Shown here: positions 60,201 to 64,000 of the stretch, piece after piece | Layout of the letters: each line of letters starts with the position of its first letter | How positions within the stretch are numbered: the stretch's first letter is position 1 | NCBI GenBank assembly: GCA_021234155.1 | Contig: JAJEKV010000040.1 | Coordinates: 4,613,229-4,677,228 of the forward strand | From: Isoetes taiwanensis | Taxonomy: Eukaryota; Streptophyta; Lycopodiopsida; Isoetales; Isoetaceae | Direction of reading: 5' to 3' | DNA length: 64,000 nucleotides | The notes under the pieces: generated by a model | What the model saw: only the letters and a program-made list of their open reading frames with translations | Told to the model about the DNA's origin: nothing | Databases searched by the model: none | Translations under genes and position numbers: made by a program

Positions 60201-61853
60201 TTCTCATGAATATAAGATGCATATAATATAACCTGATACACACTAACATGTTTGTTGATCAAGAATCTACATGATATAAGCTACTAATACCACCACTCCA
60301 GGCATCTGCAAAGCACATGTAGATTAGTTGTAACTAAGTAGTACATTTTGCCTTGGTAAGTTGCATATGTTGTATAAATTTGAAAAGTATGGTGTTTATC
60401 CTCAATTGCCCCCATCTAAGTACATTGACATACACAAATCCATTTGCGTGTCTCAATTTGTTCTTATATCAATAGATGCATACATCCACTTTTAACCATC
60501 TCTAAGGCATTCCCGTCTAGGATTTACTTCAAATGAGTAAGATATGCATTGCTAATCAATGGTACACATGCCTTCATGTAAATTCCATCTGGAGAGTCAC
60601 CCTGTGAGTTTCTCCTTCCAGCTGGCCTTTAAGGTGCTTAGACCTTCAGTCATTATGTATGTAATGTTTAGAAGCCGAGTGTCTCCCATATTAACAACCT
60701 TTAATATGAGAGAATATGTCATTCTATTATAATTTTCTGTAAAGAATAGGATGAATCATGTTTGTAACATTACCATTCTTTTAATATATTGATGACACAG
60801 TTCTTAAAAAAAAAAAAAAGGACCCCAAGTTCTGGCTCAACCAACACTGTGGCATTTATTTTGCATGGCTTATAAAGCCTTCCATCCACAAAGAATTAAA
60901 AAGTTTCAAAAAGGAGCTAAGAGCCCAAATTTTAACATACAAGAAGTAGTAATTTTTCATAGTTTCTGGAAGCGTAAAGACAGAGATCTTGGACTTGGTC
61001 AAAATCGTGAATCATTTTGTTCTTTCTAGAGCACCTATGAATTATCTACCACAACATAGTTGTAAGTTTGTCATAAGCTACTTATCCCAGGCCCATCTCC
61101 ATCCAATTTTCTATTATTGTGGAGCTAAAGATGCATAAAGCATCAACTTCTATATAAAAGAGATACCCTCTTGAGCCATTTATACAAATCCTATTGTGGC
61201 GGACTATTTGGCAATGAATTTGAGCACAAATATTTTTATCCCATAATTATTCTTTAAAAAATCACTTTCCATGGTAAATGGTGGCTACAGTCATATCAAG
61301 CTGCAATATTTGTTGTACTAGTTTCCTAGAGCATACTGTTGTGTAAGTTGATATATTTTATGATATAATGGAAAATTATATATAGAATAGAATAGAATAC
61401 CTTTCCAGGAATCTACGACAAGGTATCACCATTAATAAGACAGATAGATAGGTACGTAGGTAGGTAGGTAGGTAGGTAGGTAGGTAGTACTTGTTTCCAT
61501 CGTACCACGTGGAAGCATCCCATAGAGACATATGTTATACATGTTTTTTTCAACGTTAGGGGTAATTTTATTCTCTTTTAAATAAGTTGATTAATTGCTC
61601 TAACACTATATGTGTGTGTGTGTATGTGTGTGCGTGCGCGTGCATATTTTTTTGTAGGGAGAATTGTTCTATAAGGATTTTGACATTGTGCACAATGCAA
61701 ATGGATCTTTTAAGGCTTTAATGGTGAAACACACTGTAAAAGTGACACAAGGGGTCCTAGATATCCATTTTAAATGGTCAAATAAAGGCACATGTTGCAT
61801 TCCCAAATCAAGGACATTTGGACCTCTTGTTTCGGCTATTGTTGTCACACCTG
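36292..61853 (+). CDS. LRR-VIII-2 type receptor-like kinase, ectodomain part (partial at the window edge)
   Basis: The second receptor, divergent from the first. Eighteen in-frame exons: 36292-36400 (signal peptide DCLVLLLLLCHAGATLVYA), 36463-36640 (LRR cap with VWDF, DPCSSW and GVEC), LRR exons 36702-36773, 36839-36907, 36980-37051, 37110-37181, 42332-42403, 45097-45168, 45245-45316, 53876-53950, 54030-54101, 54186-54257, 57738-57809, 57887-57946, then 58027-58068, 58138-58205, malectin 58278-58675 and 61658-61853. Together they give 614 residues. The ATG is the first that opens a hydrophobic leader in phase. Exon 15 (58068) ends at a GC donor (AATAG|GCAAGT). Malectin landmarks are FSINCGGP, LRYYGLDM, LHFAEI, TGKRLFDIYIQ and NKGTCCIP. 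Unlike its partner, the leader and LRR cap are split by an intron. The transmembrane and kinase exons are not recognisable before 64000 and are expected beyond it. No stop or frameshift was seen in this part. Confidence 0.88.
37686..37770 (+). repeat. Worn LINE 3' end with (ATTCC)n/(ATTCT)n tail
   Basis: GGCCTCTTCGTCTTCATGGA followed by CATTAGAAAA resembles the family terminus GGTCTCCGTGGACGTTAAAA. The tail changes from ATTCC to ATTCT units. In intron 6 of the plus receptor. Confidence 0.6.
38610..40855 (-). mobile_element. 5'-truncated L1-type LINE with a nearly intact reverse transcriptase
   Basis: The frame runs from about 40850 (FLHDHFQSFFGEKR, ATG at 40803) to 38974 with a single in-frame TAG (39492-39490). 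RT landmarks in order: LGIDGIPIELFQ, CIVLIPKGKDP, INDWRPITLL, QSGFLPGRNI, YIKLDFTKAYDSI, IRQGCPLAPFLF, NQYADDSFLF, KLSLAGRIVVAKHVL, NFVWGG, then WKCKRDKEEGGIDMIDLAL. The endonuclease and ORF1 are absent (5' truncation) and no C-terminal zinc-binding domain was seen. The 3' end is the poly-T at 38610-38621, followed by GAAGGCAC. It lies in intron 6 of the plus receptor, antisense to it. The good reading frame implies a fairly recent insertion. Confidence 0.9.
40883..42150 (-). pseudogene. Degenerate LINE relic (YADD region to 3' coding end)
   Basis: Shifting frames on the minus strand give KAFDIVPRDKI (about 42140), QLIYADDEDLLAYIL (about 41950), FFQFIGMRINLAKSKVLLV (about 41850), PLQWATLDHHHL (about 41430) and HRLIASIRMGVHRLCNDVVI (about 41070). 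It belongs to the same family as 10716-11400 and probably 43960-44950. No frame is open over its length. Confidence 0.75.
42404..43955. other. Intron 7, first part: no feature supported
   Basis: A/T-rich intronic DNA of the plus receptor. No coding frame or known repeat was recognised. Near 43660-43700 a short inverted repeat occurs (TTTATCAC / GTGATAAA). Confidence 0.4.
43960..44950 (+). pseudogene. Degenerate LINE fragment (pre-RT region to YADD)
   Basis: An open piece at 44085-44495 includes TREVRKALRKKTNNKAP, YGLTMKLIKVGAEPLIDKV and AAIFNIAL, the segment preceding the RT in this LINE type. Broken frames then give FKKAFDIVPREKI (about 44660), GMPHAVGLYENVYV (about 44740) and LMLYADDLGMLVG (about 44910), after which similarity stops. 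KAFDIVPR links it to the copy at 40883-42150. It lies in intron 7 of the plus receptor. Confidence 0.75.
45592..45960 (-). pseudogene. LINE 3' fragment: C-terminal zinc finger, 3' UTR and (AATAG)n tail
   Basis: On the minus strand, coding from about 45960 gives RLCQCCHQGAIEDGCHALQ, IRERYVRLLVSGQLLHELL and GSYFQEVMDAQTQLCPPGRY before a stop near 45708. The family 3' UTR follows (GGTTTTTCCTCTCGAAAACC, TTCGGGGCGGGGGTTTGCTA) and an AATAG/CTATT tail at 45592-45610. This joint of coding end and tail shows, with 10716-11640, which LINE the dispersed 3' ends belong to. In intron 9 of the plus receptor. Confidence 0.8.
47304..48225 (-). mobile_element. Second L1-type LINE, 5' truncated, nested with an exact 19-bp target duplication
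   Basis: The host LINE sequence TAGCCTTTCCTCAGCTTTT is present at 47285-47303 and again at 48226-48244, so the insert is precisely bounded. Inside are the poly-A tail (poly-T at 47304-47312 on plus), a 3' UTR and coding sequence for the C-terminal zinc-binding region: WSKYNPPKVNVLLWQVIHRS, SPLCPMCERCIETLEHCLYLC and KSWLIWSVWKRRRRKVFYDK (47902-47351), preceded by a broken upstream part (48193-47915: CWNFVQGKKLVSSCYRLLTS). Removing it restores the host frame (SPLKAEERLGVSNLVAKTVL). A clean target-primed insertion, antisense in intron 9. Confidence 0.92.
50050..50235. repeat. ~93-bp tandem repeat inside the host LINE
   Basis: Two adjacent diverged copies: each runs CCAACTTCC-A-AACTG-CCCCCT, then CATTTTGAACTTTTTGAAAC or the equivalent, and ends ATAAAAGGATGCAACCATC. 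On the minus strand the two give similar peptide pieces (VASFYNNRVYNKVFQKVQ and VASFHKNRVFNDGFQIVQ). It lies between ORF1 and the endonuclease. Confidence 0.7.
51225..51306. repeat. 41-bp tandem duplication in LINE ORF1
   Basis: AAGTCAGGAAGAGAAGTAGA and the following 21 bases are repeated with one difference. The period of 41 is not a multiple of three, so the duplication shifts the ORF1 frame. Confidence 0.85.
52161..52338. repeat. 89-bp tandem duplication in the DUF4283-like part of ORF1
   Basis: Copies start at 52161 (TGACAAGGAAATAGAGGTTG) and 52250 (TGATAAGAAAATAGAGGTTG). Both encode VSRGRSLPRLQPLGNLYFL on the minus strand. The 89-bp period shifts the frame, another mark of decay. Confidence 0.88.
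54258..55149. other. Intron 12, first part: no feature supported
   Basis: A/T-rich intronic DNA of the plus receptor without recognised repeats, apart from a (GCAT)n run at 55092-55112. Confidence 0.4.
55150..55230 (-). mobile_element. Very short L1-type 3' end
   Basis: A 24-base poly-T (55150-55173) followed by GAGGGCAAGGTTGGTTTTAT resembles the 3' end of the LINE at 46397 (poly-T, GAGGGTAAGGTTTATATA). A strongly 5'-truncated insertion of the same family, abutting the SINE tail. Confidence 0.55.
55231..55445 (-). mobile_element. tRNA-derived SINE with (TATC)n tail
   Basis: On the minus strand a perfect A-box TGGTCTAGTGG (55438-55428) is followed after 32 bp by a B-box AGTTCGAGACC (55395-55385), in the context GTGGTCTCGAGTTCGAGACC. 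The body continues to CATGTGGCGTGACGTTAAAA and ends in TATC repeats (55257-55231). The same terminal block with TATC repeats occurs at 10305-10330. A typical Pol III-transcribed SINE, about 215 bp. Its last bases resemble the 3' terminus of the microsatellite-tailed LINE (CCGTGGACGTTAAAAAA). Confidence 0.8.
56030..57370. repeat. Degenerate minisatellite-like repeats of an AACTAGRAC motif
   Basis: Words such as GAACTAGGAC, GAACTAGAAT, GAACTGGAAC, GGACTAGAACC and AACTAGAATGG recur in clusters (56170-56240, 56400-56425, 56575-56640, 56725-56800, 57280-57350). The spacing is irregular and copies are worn. It lies in intron 12. No coding sequence. Confidence 0.5.
56670..56735 (-). repeat. LINE 3' end fragment with (AAGG)n tail
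   Basis: An AAGG run (56672-56700) followed by TTATTTTAACGTCCACGGAG and GCCAGAGCAT: the reverse of the family terminus CTCCGTGGACGTTAAAA, with a different microsatellite (CCTT) from the CTATT copies. Confidence 0.65.
58676..58960. other. Intron 17 of the plus receptor, A/T-rich start
   Basis: Intronic DNA ending in TATATA and (TTTA)n runs (58900-58945). No gene or recognised repeat. Confidence 0.5.
58964..59061. promoter_or_regulatory. Two perfect heat-shock elements around a TATA-like stretch
   Basis: TTCTGGAAGCTTC (58964-58976) and TTCCGGAAGCTTC (59049-59061) each contain three perfect alternating units, TTCnnGAAnnTTC. A TATA-like ATTATATATAAG (58978-58989) lies next to the first. The spacing suggests a heat-responsive promoter, perhaps of a transposon remnant, inside intron 17. 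Motifs are seen; activity is inferred. Confidence 0.55.
59062..61657. other. Rest of intron 17: low-complexity DNA, no gene
   Basis: Contents: an A-rich run (59530-59580), a 26-bp tandem repeat CACATAAAGCACTTATATGC... (60046-60097, two exact copies), a GGTA tetramer run (61451-61488) and a TG/CG dinucleotide run (61612-61645) that lies only 13 bp from the acceptor of exon 18. No supported coding sequence. Confidence 0.55.
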
Positions 61854-63875
61854 GTATGTTATTACTCGTGATACTTTGGTATGTTATTACTCGTGAAATT
61901 TCACTCCATCTCTTAAAGTTTCTAGTAAACTATTAACACATTCATATTTGGATACATCAAAGGTTATGTACTACAAAGGCTAGTGTACTAATGATGTGAT
62001 GGTGAATAGATTGATGCAAAAAAAACATGAGGGGAATGAAAGAGGGAGGGAGGGAGGAAGGAGGGAGGGAGGGATGGAATGTAATAAATGTTCTGATTAA
62101 TATATCTATAATACCCTCAAATTCCATAATCATTAGCATTAGCATTTGATGTGCTCTCACTAGTGGCTTCGGTTTCATTTTGTTTATCCAACAAGAGACT
62201 TGAGATTTATAAGAATCTTTCTCTTAGCTTAAACCTTCCATAAATGAATTTCCCTATCATCTTAACTTAGTAATTAAATAAATGCCGCAAAAAGGATGCA
62301 TTAAACCCAAAGCTAGAATTAGGGTTTTTAAGTTGGACAGTGCAAGATCATATTTCATTTTAGCATCACACAATTTTGAATCTCTTAGTCATGTGAAATA
62401 TCAGCTTTTACTCTAAAATAATGAAAGCTAGGCTTCATTCTGCAACCTTCATCATATCACATCCTGATTGAGTGATGGCTACTAGGTCCCATCGTCATGT
62501 GTAAATGCTGTAGCAAGTGGGAATGCCGCGATAACCCTAGTGAAAGAATGTCACCTATCAAATGGGCACTAGAAAGAAAAGAATGGAAGAGCATGTGAAA
62601 TGCTTTATTGCATTCAAAAACAATCATAGCCTTCAATAGAATGGAAAAGCATCTGGAATGGTTGGAGGAAAAATTGGTTTAACTAGTTCATTGCAAAATT
62701 GATGCAATTTGTATGAGACTACCTGAAAAAATGTAAATCAAGAGAGTCCTCATAAATATTTTAAAGTCTCTAGATAAACTTGGAAATGAGTCACCCATCC
62801 AAATGGGAATGGATATGTTTGGGCGAACCAACTTTAGCATCTTCCTCTACATTAATCCAAAGGTTTGGGAGTATCCGACTCACGATGTTCAAAATCCGAC
62901 TCATGTACCAGTTTGATCAGCGAAAAACAAAATCCTTGGAACCTTCTTCAACCCCAGAATGTGATGAGTCAACATTGAGATGCCAAATGACTTCATCATA
63001 AGAGCTCTTGGCAATCATTCCCTAGCATACCTTTGAGCCATTGAGCGATAACCCTTCCATGTACTCCTATATCATGATGTGTAGATCCATATGGACCTTC
63101 ATCAACATGCATCTAGAAGGCCTTTCTTACTCGTGCTTGGAGTCGTCCATAGTCTCTATCCAATCTTCTGCAAGAGATATGATTCCTTCCTCTTCAACGT
63201 GTAGGCCTGGAATGACACATACCCTACTTCTAGAAGGTGGTTTATATGTGGAGACACTCAATTTTCAAGCCATACCTATAAAATGGCCATGGATTCATAC
63301 CTTAAAGCCTATTAGAAGGAGAAACACACAGGTTTAATTCTCCAGATGGAATAATAAAGGAACAAAAATATGTGCAAGTACAAAACAATGAAGATTACAC
63401 TCAGTTGAAGCAATACTGATGCATGCTTCCTCAATAAGCTTTGGGATGCTACTGCTTTGGAGATGGTCAAGACATCACATTACAAAATCTAGATCAGTCC
63501 GACACTTGTCGTGGCCAACAACAATATTTGTTAACACATCTACCCAGGAAGAGACGTGGGAAAATTGCGTCGACTTGCACTGGTGCACACCCTCCATATT
63601 GAGACAAGTAGATGGGCCCATGAGGAGCATGAACATAGGATATAACAAGCGTGCCAAATGGGAGAGATTGAAGTTGAATGCCATACTCTTCAGATTCCCC
63701 CAGCATTAAGACTATCCTAGCACAATATGCATGTCTAATTATACCTAATCAGTCGATATATATCTTTGTGCAGATGCCTACAGTAACAATACTAGCATCT
63801 TATATGCTGAAGCTTTTTGGCCAATGAGCCCAACAAGATAGTTCATACGCGAGCTCATTACTTTAAAATTTTTTC
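61854..63875. other. Downstream intron of the plus receptor; no recognised gene
   Basis: No transmembrane or kinase exon was found. Plus-strand frames at 62780-63001, 63041-63337 and 63419-63709 match nothing I know. A possible exon after the acceptor TTTGTGCAG (63773) would join in phase but hits TAG within 23 codons. A GGGA-rich run lies at 62042-62075. Confidence 0.4.
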
Positions 63876-64000
63876 CCTAAAAAACCCTTTGGGATGGGGT
63901 TAATCCTGTTCATGTTCTATTCTATTCTATTCTATTCTATTCCATTCTATTCTATTCTATTCTATTCTATTGCATTGAGTCCCATAGACCTCTTGGTCCT
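63876..64000 (+). repeat. LINE 3' end copy with an internal (TTCTA)n run, cut by the window edge
   Basis: TTTTTTCCCTAAAAAACCC and GGATGGGGTTAATCC match the family 3' UTR, then about 57 bp of TTCTA repeats (63915-63972), then GAGTCCCATAGACCTCTTGG. Here the microsatellite interrupts the unit in place of the TAGTAAT segment instead of following it. Confidence 0.65.

Noticed and set aside
62780-63709. Three plus-strand frames of 73-98 codons
   Set aside because: No recognisable domain or splice phase linking them to the receptor gene.

Overview
This window reads as nuclear DNA of a land plant with a large, repeat-filled genome. Coding sequence is split into many small exons with GT-AG introns of up to 8.6 kb, and the introns are full of LINEs, LTRs, SINE-like repeats and microsatellites. 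Nothing bacterial, plastid or mitochondrial was recognised. The repeat load and the receptor-kinase sequence would suit a fern or other non-seed plant, but that is inference, not something the sequence proves.

Positions 1-3479 hold the 5' part of a minus-strand LTR retrotransposon: a 1.55 kb LTR (1926-3479), an exact initiator-tRNA-Met primer binding site (1913-1924) and an internal region that leaves the window. Inside it, on the same strand, lies a broken reading frame (1255-23) that begins like histone H3 and ends in a diverged, CENH3-like histone fold. Positions 4110-8153 carry a decayed gene with two zinc fingers and an RNase-H-like, P-element-like transposase body. Positions 8834-12500 are tandem repeats, three long pyrimidine tracts, a GC-rich LINE copy and a promoter-like segment with two E2F motifs and a TATA box. 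Positions 12541-18325 hold a 180-bp tandem repeat but no gene I can name. A Helitron 3' terminus sits at 18397-18424.

The core of the window is a head-to-head pair of LRR-VIII-2 type receptor-like kinase genes (LRR, malectin-like domain, transmembrane segment, kinase). The minus-strand copy runs from 33985 to 19296 in 23 exons. It is complete and keeps its kinase motifs, apart from a one-base frameshift in LRR exon 9. The plus-strand copy starts at 36292. Its 18 visible exons, to the end of the malectin-like region at 61853, are all in frame, and the membrane and kinase exons should lie beyond 64000. The 2.3 kb between the two start codons holds a retroelement 3' end, an array of GATA-type palindromes at about 30-bp spacing and a nearly perfect 122-bp tandem duplication.

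The introns record transposition clearly. One L1-type LINE is inserted inside another with an exact 19-bp target duplication, and both lie between inverted repeats. A separate LINE family has a 3' end that is followed by different microsatellites in different copies, and a tRNA-derived SINE carries a similar terminal motif. Two perfect heat-shock elements and two very long (GA)n arrays also lie in introns.
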